Shown piece after piece: positions 43,053 through 51,942 of a DNA stretch of 64,000 nt. Source of the DNA: DATBLE01 sp963764565. GTDB taxonomy: Bacteria; Actinomycetota; Thermoleophilia; Gaiellales; Gaiellaceae. Both the position numbers and the translations under genes were made by a program. How positions within the stretch are numbered: position 1 is the first letter of the stretch; each line of letters starts with the position of its first letter. The stretch is from assembly GCA_963764565.1 (NCBI GenBank), contig CAVXTD010000011.1, positions 124,001-188,000 on the forward strand, in the 5' to 3' direction. The notes beneath the pieces are model-generated. The model ran no database searches. It saw nothing but the letters and a program-made list of their open reading frames with translations, and was not told where the DNA came from.

Positions 43053-44026
43053 TGGGAGAGACGGTGGAGATCGAGTTTCGTGAGGCGATCCGCAGCGCGC
43101 TCGACGAGGAGCTCGCGCGCGACGAGAGCGTGATCTTCTTCGGCGAGGACGTGGCGGCGGCCGGCGGCGTGTTCGCGACGACACCCGGCCTCTTCGAAAA
43201 GTACGGCGCGAGCCGGGTGTTCGACACGCCGATCTCGGAGCTGGCCATGACCGGAGCGGCGTTCGGCGCGGCCGTCAGCGGGAAGCGTCCGGTGCTCGAG
43301 ATCATGTTCGGCGACTTCCTGGCGCTGTCGATGGACAGCCTGATCAACCAGGCGACGAAGTACTGGTTCCTGACGCAGGAGCGTCAAAGCGTCCCGCTGG
43401 TGATCCGCTCGGTCGTCGGTGGCGGGGCGCGGTTCGGGGCGATCCACTCCCAGATGCCCGTCTCGTGGCTGATCGGGATCCCGGGTCTGAAGATCGTCGC
43501 GCCGTCGACGCCGGCCGACGCGAAGGGCCTGCTCAAGGCGGCGATCCGCGACGACAACCCGGTCGTGTTCTTCGAGCACAAGCGCCTCTACTCGCTCAAG
43601 GGCCCGGCGGGTGGGGACGAGCCGGTCGCGCTCGGTCGCGCGGCGGTCGTCCGCGAGGGTAAGGACGTCACGCTCGTCAGCGCGATGAAGGGTGTGCACG
43701 ACGCGCTCGCCGCCGCCGACCTGCTCGACGAGCAGGGAGTCTCGGCCGAGGTGATCGACCTGCGCACGCTGCGGCCGCTCGACGTGGAGACGGTGATGCG
43801 GTCGGTCGAGAAGACGAACCGGATCGCCGTCGTCGAGGAGGGGCCGCTGACGGGCGGCTGGGCGGGGGAGGTGCTCGCGCTGGTCACCGAGCACGGCCTC
43901 GGCGACCTCGACGACGCCTGGCGGATCACGACGCCCAACTCGCCGATCCCGTACAGCCCGCCGCTCGAAGACGCGTTCCTGCCGGGGGCCGAACGGATCG
44001 CGACCGAAGTCATGTCCAGGCCGTAA
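43052..44026 (+). CDS. Thiamine-diphosphate dehydrogenase E1 beta subunit (AcoB/PdhB-like)
   Basis: This is an intact 324-residue E1 beta chain: FREAIRSALDEELARDESVI, FFGEDVAAAGGVF, FDTPISELAMTGAAFGAA, GGGARFGAIHSQMPVSWL and VVFFEHKRLYSLKG. The C-terminal transketolase domain has DVTLVSAMKGVHDALAAA and IDLRTLRPLDVETV. It forms the E1 heterotetramer with the alpha subunit encoded at 31689-32664. The ATG overlaps the E2 stop (CTGATGG). No dihydrolipoamide dehydrogenase follows, so E3 must be supplied from elsewhere. Confidence 0.9.
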   Translation: MGETVEIEFREAIRSALDEELARDESVIFFGEDVAAAGGVFATTPGLFEKYGASRVFDTPISELAMTGAAFGAAVSGKRPVLEIMFGDFLALSMDSLINQATKYWFLTQERQSVPLVIRSVVGGGARFGAIHSQMPVSWLIGIPGLKIVAPSTPADAKGLLKAAIRDDNPVVFFEHKRLYSLKGPAGGDEPVALGRAAVVREGKDVTLVSAMKGVHDALAAADLLDEQGVSAEVIDLRTLRPLDVETVMRSVEKTNRIAVVEEGPLTGGWAGEVLALVTEHGLGDLDDAWRITTPNSPIPYSPPLEDAFLPGAERIATEVMSRP

Positions 44027-44047
44027 CCACAACGACAAGGAGGAGCG

Positions 44048-44998
44048 ATGAGCGACAGCAAGGTGATCGCGGTGGTCGGTGCCACCGGCGCACAGGGCGG
44101 AGGGGTCGCACGCGCGATCCTCGCCGACCCCGGCGGCGGCTTCGCCGTCCGCGCGCTGACGAGGGACCCGAGCAAGGAGGCGGCCCAGGCGCTGGAGTCC
44201 GCGGGCGCAGAGGTGGTTCAGGCCGATCTGGACGACCAGGCCAGCCTCGAGCGGGCGTTCGCCGGCGCGCACGGCGCGTACGGCGTGACGAACTTCTGGG
44301 AGCACTTCTCGGCGGAGAAAGAGATCGAGCAGGCCCGAAACCAGGCCGCTGCGGCGAAGGCCGCGGGCATCCACCACATGATCTGGTCGACGCTCGAGGA
44401 CACCCGTGCGTTCCTCGCGATCGCCGACCCGCGGATGCCGGTCCTTCAGGAGAAGTACAACGTTCCACACTTCGACGCCAAGGGCCAGGCGAACGCGCTC
44501 TTCACCGAGCTGGGGGTGCCGACGACGCTTCTGAACACGAGCTTCTACTGGGAAAACTTCATCTACTTCGGGCTCGGCCCGAAGCGCGGGGAGGACGGAA
44601 AGCTCGCGATCACGTTCCCGATGGGCAGCGCGAAGCTGCCGGGGATCGCCGTCGAGGACATCGGCAAGGTCGCCTACGCGATCTTCAAGGCGGGCGACGA
44701 GTACATCGGCAAGACCGTGAGCATCGCCGGGGAGCACCTGAGCGGCGCGGAGATGGCCGCCGCCTTCTCGAAGGCGCTCGGCGAGGAGGTCGTCTACAAC
44801 GACGTCGACCCCGATGCCTACCGGGGCTTCGGCTTCCCCGGCGCGGACGAGATGGGGAACATGTTCCAGTTCAAGCGCGACTTCGAGTCGGACTACGTCG
44901 GGGCGCGCGACATCGGCAAGGCGCGTGCGCTGAACCCCGAGCTGAAGAGCTTCGAGGCCTGGCTCGCGGAGAACAAGGACAAGATCCCGATCGAGTAA
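44048..44998 (+). CDS. NmrA/HSCARG-like NAD(P)-binding protein
   Basis: This is a 316-residue atypical SDR with the N-terminal motif VVGATGAQGGGVARAIL (residues 8-24), then HGAYGVTNFWEHFSAEKEIEQ, HHMIWSTLEDTR, TTLLNTSFYWENF and GKTVSIAGEHLSGAEMAAAF. The usual YxxxK is replaced by a KYNVPHFDAKG segment typical of NmrA-like proteins. These are redox sensors or isoflavone-reductase-like enzymes. The ATG has AAGGAGGAG, 21 bases after E1 beta, so it is probably the last gene of that unit. The role is unknown. Confidence 0.82.
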   Translation: MSDSKVIAVVGATGAQGGGVARAILADPGGGFAVRALTRDPSKEAAQALESAGAEVVQADLDDQASLERAFAGAHGAYGVTNFWEHFSAEKEIEQARNQAAAAKAAGIHHMIWSTLEDTRAFLAIADPRMPVLQEKYNVPHFDAKGQANALFTELGVPTTLLNTSFYWENFIYFGLGPKRGEDGKLAITFPMGSAKLPGIAVEDIGKVAYAIFKAGDEYIGKTVSIAGEHLSGAEMAAAFSKALGEEVVYNDVDPDAYRGFGFPGADEMGNMFQFKRDFESDYVGARDIGKARALNPELKSFEAWLAENKDKIPIE

Positions 44999-45041
44999 CC
45001 GCCGGAGGTTCTCGAATCCGCCACGGCGAGGCCGCGAGCAG

Positions 45042-45825
45042 CTACGAGGCGAGCTGCCCGCCGTCGACGGCGAGCGTGTGACCGGTGACGTAGTCCGACG
45101 CGGCCGAGGCCAGGAAGGCGACCGCGCCCTTCAGGTCGTCGGGCCCGCCGAAGCGCCCGAGCGGGATACGGTCGAGGAGCAGGTCGCCGCCCTGGCCGAG
45201 CACCTCGGTCGTCATCTCCGACGGAAACCAGCCGGGTGCGATCGCGTTGACGCAGATGCGGTGCCGCGCCCACTTGACCGCCAGGTCGATCGTCATCGCG
45301 ACCAGGCCGCCCTTGCTCGTGTTGTAGGGCACGTGCGTTCATCGCCTCCGGCTTCGCTCCCCGAAAGGCCGCGACCGACGCGATGTTGACGATCTTCCCT
45401 CCGTCGCCTTGCTGGATCAGCACGCGGCCGACGGCCTGGGCGAAGAGAAACGCGCCCGTCAGGTTGACGTCGATCACCTTCTGCCAGCCGTCGATCGGAA
45501 CGTCCTCCGGCGACGCGCCCCAGGAGGTGCCGGAGTTGTTGACGAGGATGTCGACCCGGCCGAGGTCGTCGACCGTCCGTTGCACGACCGTCCCGATCTG
45601 CGGGTGGTCGCGAACGTCGCAGCCGAGGCCGATCGCGCGGACGCCGTGAGCCGATGACAGCTCGGCCGCGGCCCGCTCGCAGCGTTCCGCCTTCCGCGCG
45701 CACAGCACGAGGTCGGCGCCGCACTCGGCCAAGCCCTCCGCCATCTGGCGGCCGAGTCCCGAGCCGCCGCCGGTGACGATCGCCACCTTGCCGTGGAGAT
45801 CGAAGAGCTCCTGTACCCGTGGCAT
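45042..45825 (-). CDS. Short-chain dehydrogenase, gluconate-5-dehydrogenase-like (frameshifted)
   Basis: This is a classical SDR of about 261 residues. It has TGGGSGLGRQMAEGLAECGA, VDILVNNSGTSWGASPED, NIASVAAF with the catalytic Ser, and YNTSKGG with Tyr and Lys. The C-terminus is NAIAPGWFPSEM and GHTLAVDGGQLAS. The frame slips near 45336 between EAMNA and VPYNTSKGG; restoring CG (CACGCGTGCC) repairs it. It is convergent with the NmrA-like gene and lies 34 bases from the CoA-transferase-like gene on the same strand. The substrate is not determined. Confidence 0.85.
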
Positions 45826-45859
45826 CGCGCTCAGCGTACTTCGTGCGCGGTGACCGCTG

Positions 45860-46717
45860 TCAGCGAACAGCTGCGAGCGGAATGTCGCGCTCGTCGGCCC
45901 AACGCTCCCACTCCTTCGCCGTGCGCGCTCGAAACGCATCGCTGAACGACTCCGTCGTTTCGTCTTCCACGCCGAGACCCTCGACGAGCCGTTCCTGGAA
46001 ACGGCGTTCGAGCGCCGCGAGCGCGATCCAGCCGTCGCTGGTTGCGTAGAGGCGGTAATAGGGAAAGGTGCCACCGAGCGGGCCGTCCGGGGACGTGAGC
46101 CCGTGGCGCCACGGAAGCGAGAGCGCCTCGGCGCTCTCCTCGAGCGCAACCTCGAGATAGCGGTCGCCGGCGCCGCGCTCGCGGGCCAGCAGGAGGGCGA
46201 CAGCCGCGGTCACGGCCCGTTCCGCCCCGTGGAGGTCGGCCATCAGCGTCCGCGGGAGCGCGGGCGGGGCGACGAGGCCGTGCCGTGCGACGTAGGTCAG
46301 GTCGTGTCCGGCCAGTTCCTGATGCGGCGCGGCGTGGCCGACGATCGCCACGTGCACGAGTCGCGGGTACCGCCGCTCGAGCTCGGGTCTGCCTAGACCT
46401 GTGCGCGCGAGCGCGGAGGGTCGGCTCGAGGTGAGGAGCAGATCTGCAGATCCGAGCAACTCGGCGACCGCCGAGCGGCCGGTCTCGGCCTTCAGGTCGA
46501 GGCGCAGGATCGTCTGGCCGCCCGTGAGCTCGGCGTAGAGCTGCGCGCTCGCGGCGGCGACGGGATCGCCTGCCGGCGGCTCGACCTTCGTGACGGTCGC
46601 ACCGAGCAGCGCGAGGCGGCTTCCGGCGACGTCCGCCGGCAGGTTGATCGAAGCGTTGACGACGCCGATGCCGGCGAGCGGCGCCGGCTGCGCGGGCGGT
46701 GCCGGGCCGGTTGCCAT
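45860..46717 (-). CDS. CaiB/BaiF-type (family III) CoA transferase-like protein
   Basis: This is a protein of about 285 residues with family III CoA-transferase features: VNASINLPADVAGSRLALLG, VTKVEPPAGDP, LRLDLKAETGRSAVAELL, LVHVAIVGHAAPHQELAGHDLTY and MADLHGAERAVTAAVALLLA. It is shorter than typical full-length enzymes (about 380-400 residues), as in the AMACR-like short variants, so it may be a racemase-like or half-length paralogue. The ATG at 46717 is used; an ATG 12 bases upstream is also possible. The same-strand SDR downstream may form a two-gene unit with it. Confidence 0.77.
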   Translation of the reverse strand: MATGPAPPAQPAPLAGIGVVNASINLPADVAGSRLALLGATVTKVEPPAGDPVAAASAQLYAELTGGQTILRLDLKAETGRSAVAELLGSADLLLTSSRPSALARTGLGRPELERRYPRLVHVAIVGHAAPHQELAGHDLTYVARHGLVAPPALPRTLMADLHGAERAVTAAVALLLARERGAGDRYLEVALEESAEALSLPWRHGLTSPDGPLGGTFPYYRLYATSDGWIALAALERRFQERLVEGLGVEDETTESFSDAFRARTAKEWERWADERDIPLAAVR

Positions 46718-46777
46718 GCGCTCGATCATTCCACAGCAACGTCAACCCGTCGTGCCGTGCGCGTCTGGTCGTCCCGG

Positions 46778-47791
46778 TCAGGCCACGCGGGACACGGGTC
46801 CCGCCAGTGCCTGCGCGACCAGCTCGTAGGAGAGGAGCCGGTCGGCGTGGTCGTGCACCATCGTCGTCAGCATCAGCTCGTCGGCGGCGGTGCGCTCCCG
46901 CAGGTCGTGGAGGCCGTCCCGCACCGTGTCGGGCGAGCCGACGACATGCGAGGCGGTCCAGCTCTCGACGAACTCGCGCTCGGCGGGCGAGTACTCGTAG
47001 GCCGCCGCTTCCTCCGGCGACGGCAGCGTCGTCGGCCGGCCGCTGCGCAGGCGCAGGAACGAGAGCGCCGACGGTGCGTGCAGCCGGCGCGCCCGCTCGT
47101 CGGTCTCCGCGCAGACCACCGCGACGCCGATCATCGCGTAGGGCTCCGGGAGCGCCGGCGAGGGCTGGAAGGAGCGCCGGTAGAGGTCGAGCGCGGCGAT
47201 CGTGTTCTGCGGCATGAAGTGGTGGGCGAACGAGAACGGCAGTCCGAGCTCACCGGCGAGTCGCGCGCTGAAGCCGCTCGAGCCGAGCAGCCAGATCGCC
47301 GGCTGCTGCCCGCGGCCCGGCACCGCGGTGATGTGCGGGAACGTCCCTGCGAAGAACGCGAGCAGCTCGGCGAGCTGAGTCGGCAGATCGTCGTCGGACG
47401 GGTCGAGCGTGCGGCGCAGCGCGTGGGCGGTGATCTGGTCGGTGCCGGGCGCGCGGCCGATGCCGAGGTCGATGCGCCCCGGGTGGAGCGCCTCGAGCAT
47501 CCCGAACTGCTCGGCGATCACGAGCGGCTGGTGGTTGGGCAGCATCACGCCGCCCGACCCGACGCGCAGCGTCGTCGTCGCGCTCGCCAGGTGCGCGATC
47601 AGCACCGCCGGCGCCGAGCTGGCGATGCCCGGCATGTTGTGGTGCTCCGCCACCCAGTGGCGCAGATAGCCGAGCCGCTCCACGTGCCGCGCCAGGTCGA
47701 CCGAGTTGCGCAGCGCCTCGCCGACCGTCGACCCGGTCGCAACCGGCGCAAGATCGAGGACCGACACCGGCGCCGTCCCAGCACGAACCAT
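46778..47791 (-). CDS. LLM-class flavin-dependent oxidoreductase (YhbW/MsnO8-like)
   Basis: This is an intact 337-residue luciferase-like protein. It begins with VSVLDLAPVATGSTVGEALR, a hallmark of the group, then YLRHWVAEHHNMPGIASSAP, LRVGSGGVMLPNHQPLVIAE, PGRIDLGIGRAPGTD and IWLLGSSGFSARLAGELGLP. These enzymes use FMNH2 or F420 and commonly act as alkanal or nitrogen-heterocycle monooxygenases; substrates are rarely known. It lies 58 bases downstream of the fused kinase-racemase gene on the same strand. It shows no functional link to hexuronate breakdown. Confidence 0.87.
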   Translation of the reverse strand: MVRAGTAPVSVLDLAPVATGSTVGEALRNSVDLARHVERLGYLRHWVAEHHNMPGIASSAPAVLIAHLASATTTLRVGSGGVMLPNHQPLVIAEQFGMLEALHPGRIDLGIGRAPGTDQITAHALRRTLDPSDDDLPTQLAELLAFFAGTFPHITAVPGRGQQPAIWLLGSSGFSARLAGELGLPFSFAHHFMPQNTIAALDLYRRSFQPSPALPEPYAMIGVAVVCAETDERARRLHAPSALSFLRLRSGRPTTLPSPEEAAAYEYSPAEREFVESWTASHVVGSPDTVRDGLHDLRERTAADELMLTTMVHDHADRLLSYELVAQALAGPVSRVA

Positions 47792-47848
47792 CCGGCCCAG
47801 TATCGCAAGCAGCCGACCGGCTCAGCCGCGGGGGCGGATGGTCGGCGT

Positions 47849-49679
47849 TCAGGCGAGGCGGGCGGCGGTGGTCCAAAGACCGAGTGCGGGGTTGGCGATG
47901 TGCAGGAACGGCTCCTGGCTGTGGTCGAGCCGTGACCCCGTCGGCGTCTCGTGGCGTGACGCCGAGGCGGTCGAGCTCGTCGGGGAGCGGTCGCCAGGCG
48001 TAGCCGGCGTTCTCGATCTCGGCCTGGGTGAGGCCGCCGCGGCCGGGGTCGGTGCAGTAGGTGATTCGGAAGCGGCCCTCGCTGCTGCCGTGGATGAGGT
48101 GGGCGGCTGCGCCGAGGTCGGCCGCGAGGTCGGGATCGCGCCGGATCGCCTCGAGCGTGGCCGGGGTGCCGCGGTAGCCGTGGCGGCGGACGAGAGCATC
48201 GATCCCGGGGTCCTCGCCGAAGCGGGTGACGCCGGGTGCGAGCACGACGAGCTCGCCGCCGTCGGCGATCGCCATCCGCGTGCGGTAGACGGCCTTGTTC
48301 GCAAGCCAGGTGGTGCGGAACTCCTGCGGGTCGAGCCAGCAGGCGATCCGGTCGAGCGGCTCTGGGAGGACATCGATGTTGCAGCGAGCCGAGAGCCGGG
48401 TGGCCGCACGGAAGGCGGCGCCGCCCGACTCGGAGGAGCGACCGCGACCGGCGAACAGGCCTCGGTGGACGACGCCGGCGGGGGTGTCCTCGGTAACGGT
48501 CAGGAGCCAGAGCACCTCGACGCGGTGCGCCAGATGGCGGTCGAAGGCTGCGTCGACGGCGTCGCGGACGGGACTGTCGGCACGACCCATGATCGTCTCC
48601 AGGTCGCAGACCGCGCCGAGAAAGTGGCTGTGGTTGATGGTCGCCGAGCCGCCGAGCCCGATGACGAGGTTCTTGGTGAAGTTGGCCATCCCGATCACCT
48701 CGTGCGGGACGACCTGGCCGATCGAGACGACCAGGTCCCAGCCGGAGAGGAGCTGCTCGTCGACCTCGATCGGGATCGCCTCGCTCAGCCGGCCGCCCGA
48801 GAGCGCCTCGACCTCGGCCGCCGTGATCTCCCCGACCGAAACGAGCCCGTCGCGCCAGCGGTGCTCGAGGATCCGGTCGAACGGCACCCGCTCGCCGAAG
48901 AGCAGGCGCGCCTCCGCGGCGGTCATCGCGGTGTGCGTGCCGAGCGCGGGCAGGACCGCGACCTCGCAGCCTGACGCCGTCAGGGTCTCGAAGAGGATCG
49001 CGGCGATCTCCCCGGCCCGTGAGTGCAGCCGCGTGAGGTCCGGCGGAACGAGCAGCACGCGCCGAGCGCCGCGGGCGAGCACCTCCGCCTCTGCGATCCG
49101 CTCGACGAGAGCCTTCAGCTCATGCGTAGCGATCGTGCGCTCGGCGCCGCCGTCCTCGTGCAGGGGCTCGGTCGCCGTGCCGGGACGGAGACCGGCGAGC
49201 GCGTCCTGCGCCGCTGCGAGCAGCGAGGTCGTGTCCTCCGACGCGGGGACCGAGGCGACGTCGATCTCGTCCTCGCCCGGCGGTTCGAGCGTCGCGAACT
49301 GGCTCGCCACCATCGCCGGCCTCATGAAGTGGTCGGCGCGCGCGGCGAGGCGTTCTTCGATCTCGGCGCGGTCGGCGACGAGGTGGATGAAGCGGACGTC
49401 GCCGGCGCGGCGCAGCGCATCCCGGTACGAGCGCCGCAGCGCCGAGCAGGCGACGACGACCTGCTGCTCGCCTCGCATCGCCCGGCGGAGGGCGGCAAGC
49501 CACGGCCAGCGGTCGGCGTCGTCGAGCGGCACCCCGGAGGCCATCTTCGCGACGTTCGCCGCGGAGTGGAAGTCGTCGGCCTCGAGGAAGCGGGCGCCGC
49601 GCGACGCGGCGAGCGCAGCTCCGAGCGTCGACTTGCCGGAGCCGGCGACGCCCATCACGACGACACGGCTCGGCGTCAT
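47849..49679 (-). CDS. Gluconokinase fused in frame to a LarA-family racemase/epimerase (frameshift near end)
   Basis: The first 165 or so residues are a GntK-type gluconokinase: Walker A VVVMGVAGSGKSTLGAAL, FLEADDFHSAANVAKMASG, VVVACSALRRSYRDALR. The sequence then continues without a stop into a nickel-dependent lactate racemase (LarA/DUF2088) family protein: RRVLLVPPDLTRLHSRAGEI, VVSIGQVVPHEVIGMANFTK and TINHSHFLGAVCDLE. No start codon or ribosome site is evident at the junction (about 49180). Near 47935 the frame slips; restoring CG gives the end SQEPFLHIANPALGLW. The ATG overlaps the uxaC stop. LarA relatives include gluconate 2-epimerase, which would suit a kinase partner. Confidence 0.8.
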
Positions 49680-51077
49680 AGGCGAAACCAGCGCGTCGCG
49701 TTGTCGAGGCAGACGTCGCGGACGATCGCCGAGAGCAGGTCGTCGTCGGCCGGGATCAGGCCCGCGTCGACGTCTCGGCCGATCGTGTCGCAGAGGATTC
49801 GCCGGAAGAGCTCGTGGCGGGTCATCGAGAGCAGCGAGCGCGAGTCGGTGACCATCCCGACGAAGCCCGCGAGCCGGCCGATGCGGGAGAGATCGCCGAG
49901 TGCCCGGCGGATGCCGTCCTCGTGGTCGTTGAACCACCACGGCGGGCCCCACTGGACGAGCGGGGCGACTCCGGGCCGCGAGAACGCCCCCGCGATCGTC
50001 GCGAAGAGTGCGTTGTCGGCCGGGTTGGCGTTGTAGAGGACGGTTCGAGGCAGCGCGCCCTCCCGCTCGAGCCCGGCGAGGAAGCGGGCCAGCCCCGGGG
50101 CCTGGCGCCGGTCGTCGACGGCGTCGGCGCCGGCGTCGCGGCCGACCTGCTCGAGCATCCGGGGCGAGAGGTCGCGGAGCGCGCCGAGATGCAGCTGGAG
50201 CACGCCTTCGTCCGTGGTCGCGATTCGCGCTGCGAGCGCGACGACCTCGAGCAGCTACGGCCTCTTGCTCGGCGGCGCCGGCGGGCGCTCCCGACCGCGC
50301 GCGGCGCACCGCGGTCTCGGCGAGCTGCGGGTTGCGGTCGGCGTCGGGCAGGCAGGAGAGCCCGTGGTCGCTCGCGCGCCCACCGAGCGCGGCGAAGTGC
50401 CGGTGAGCTTCGGTCAGTGCGGCGAGGAGCGAGGCGAGGTCGTCGACCGGGATGCCCGACGCGGTCCCGAGCCGGTCGGCCCAGGCGTTCCAGGCGGGCG
50501 GGTCGCCGAGCAGCACGTGCGCGGAGTCGGGGCGAAACGTGGGGATCATCCTCAGCGGGCCGTCCTCCTCGCCCAGCAGACGGTGCGAGGCGAGGTCGTC
50601 GGCGGGGTCGTCGGTGGTGGCGATCACGGTCACGCCGAAGCGCTCGAGCAGCGTCCGCGCGGGGAGGTGCGGCAGCAGGCGGTTGGCCTCCTCCCAGATC
50701 TCGCGCGCCGTCCCCGGGCCGAGCGGCACGTCGATTCCGAACACCCGGCGCAGCTCGAGGTGCGTCCAGAGGTAGAGCGGGTTGCGGATCAGCCCGGGGA
50801 CGGTTGCCGCCCACGCCGAGAAGCGCTCCCACGGGTCCGCGTCGCCGGTGACGAGCCGCTCCTCGACTCCGGCGAGGCGCATCGCCCGCCACTTGTAGTG
50901 GTCGTCCTCGAGCCACAGCTCGGCGAGGTTCGCGTACACCCGGTTCCCGGCGACGTCGGCGGGTGGGAGGTGGTTGTGGAGGTCGACGATCGGCAGCCCG
51001 TCGGCGACCTCGTGGAAGAGCGTCCGAGCGGTCTCGCCCGAGAGGAGGAAGTCGTCGTGCAGGAAGCGGCCGTCCAA
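49676..51077 (-). CDS. uxaC: Glucuronate isomerase (uronate isomerase; frameshifted)
   Basis: This is a UxaC-family TIM-barrel amidohydrolase of about 467 residues. Features are LDGRFLHDDFLLSGETARTL, PIVDLHNHLPPADVAGN, ATVPGLIRNPLYLWTHLELR, VTVIATTDDPADDL and the late VGMVTDSRSLLSMTRHELFR. It interconverts glucuronate/galacturonate and their ketoses, the first step of hexuronate catabolism. The frame breaks near 50253, and restoring CG (AGCGCT) joins QEAVA to LLEVVALAARI. A TTG at 51077 is the likely start, as no ATG or GTG lies near the conserved N-terminus. The stop overlaps the gluconokinase ATG. The upstream SDR completes a hexuronate unit. Confidence 0.88.
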
Positions 51078-51087
51078 GCGCCGGCCG

Positions 51088-51885
51088 TCAGATGGTCGTG
51101 GCGGCAAAGCCGCCGTCGACGACGAGCTCGGCCCCTGTGATGAACCGGCCGGCGTCACTCGCCAGCAGCAGCGTCGCCCCTGCGAGGTCGTCGGGATCGC
51201 CGAAGCGGCCCATCGGCGTGTGGGCCAGGATCGCCTCGACCCGTTCGCGGCTCAGGATCGCTCGGTTCTGCTCGGCCGGGAAGAAGCCCGGCACGAGCAC
51301 GTTGCAGCGGATGCCGAGCGGGCCCCACTCCCGCGCCAGGTTCTTCGTCAGGTTGTGCACGGCCGCCTTCGTCAGCGAGTAGGTGAACACCCGCGAGAGA
51401 GGGGTGAGGCCGGCCTCGCTGCCGACGTTGACGATGCTCGCGCCCTCGCCCGACGAGCGCGCCCGTTCGACGAAGTAGCGGCCGAACTCCTGGCACGAGC
51501 GCACGACGGCCGACTGGTTGACGGCGACGAGCTGCTCCAGCTCGGCGTCGTCGATCTCGAGGAACGGCGTCGCCGAGTTCGCACCGGCGCCGTTCACGAG
51601 CACGTCGATCCGACCGTGGGAGGCGAGCACGCGCCCGACGAGGTCGCGCAGCCCCGCCCGGCTCGCCGCGTCACACGGCTCGAAGGCGACCTCGCCACCG
51701 GCCGAACGCAGGCGCTCGAGCACCGGCTCCGCGCGCGCGCGGTCGCGCCCAACCACCACCGTCCGGGCGCCGGCCTCTGCGAGCGTGCCGGCCATTCGAC
51801 TGCCCAGCGAGCCGGTACCGCCGATCACCACCGCCACCCGCCCGTCGAGCCGGAACGCCGCGGGTAGCTCCGCTCTCTCGGCCAC
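51088..51885 (-). CDS. SDR-family oxidoreductase, D-mannonate/fructuronate reductase-like
   Basis: This is an intact 265-residue SDR. The cofactor motif is VVIGGTGSLGSRMAGTLAEA, then IDVLVNGAGANSATPFLEID, catalytic Ser in IVNVGSEAGL and YSLTKAA. The C-terminus is RCNVLVPGFFPAEQNRAIL and GAELVVDGGFAATTI. The PGFFPAEQNR segment is typical of SDRs found next to uronate isomerase and mannonate dehydratase genes, which reduce fructuronate to mannonate. It is first in the minus-strand unit with uxaC ten bases downstream. The exact substrate is inferred from that neighbour. Confidence 0.83.
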   Translation of the reverse strand: MAERAELPAAFRLDGRVAVVIGGTGSLGSRMAGTLAEAGARTVVVGRDRARAEPVLERLRSAGGEVAFEPCDAASRAGLRDLVGRVLASHGRIDVLVNGAGANSATPFLEIDDAELEQLVAVNQSAVVRSCQEFGRYFVERARSSGEGASIVNVGSEAGLTPLSRVFTYSLTKAAVHNLTKNLAREWGPLGIRCNVLVPGFFPAEQNRAILSRERVEAILAHTPMGRFGDPDDLAGATLLLASDAGRFITGAELVVDGGFAATTI

Positions 51886-51942
51886 CGGCCAATCCTAGTC
51901 CCGACGTGGGCGGGGGCCGGGGCCACGCTGCGAATCGGCTGA

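Noticed and set aside
47250..51158. A 1302-codon frame apparently fusing uxaC, gluconokinase, LarA and a reversed flavoenzyme
   Set aside because: The uxaC part leaves its true frame near 50253 and the final part is a shadow of the LLM gene. Only the gluconokinase-LarA junction is continuous in the correct frame.
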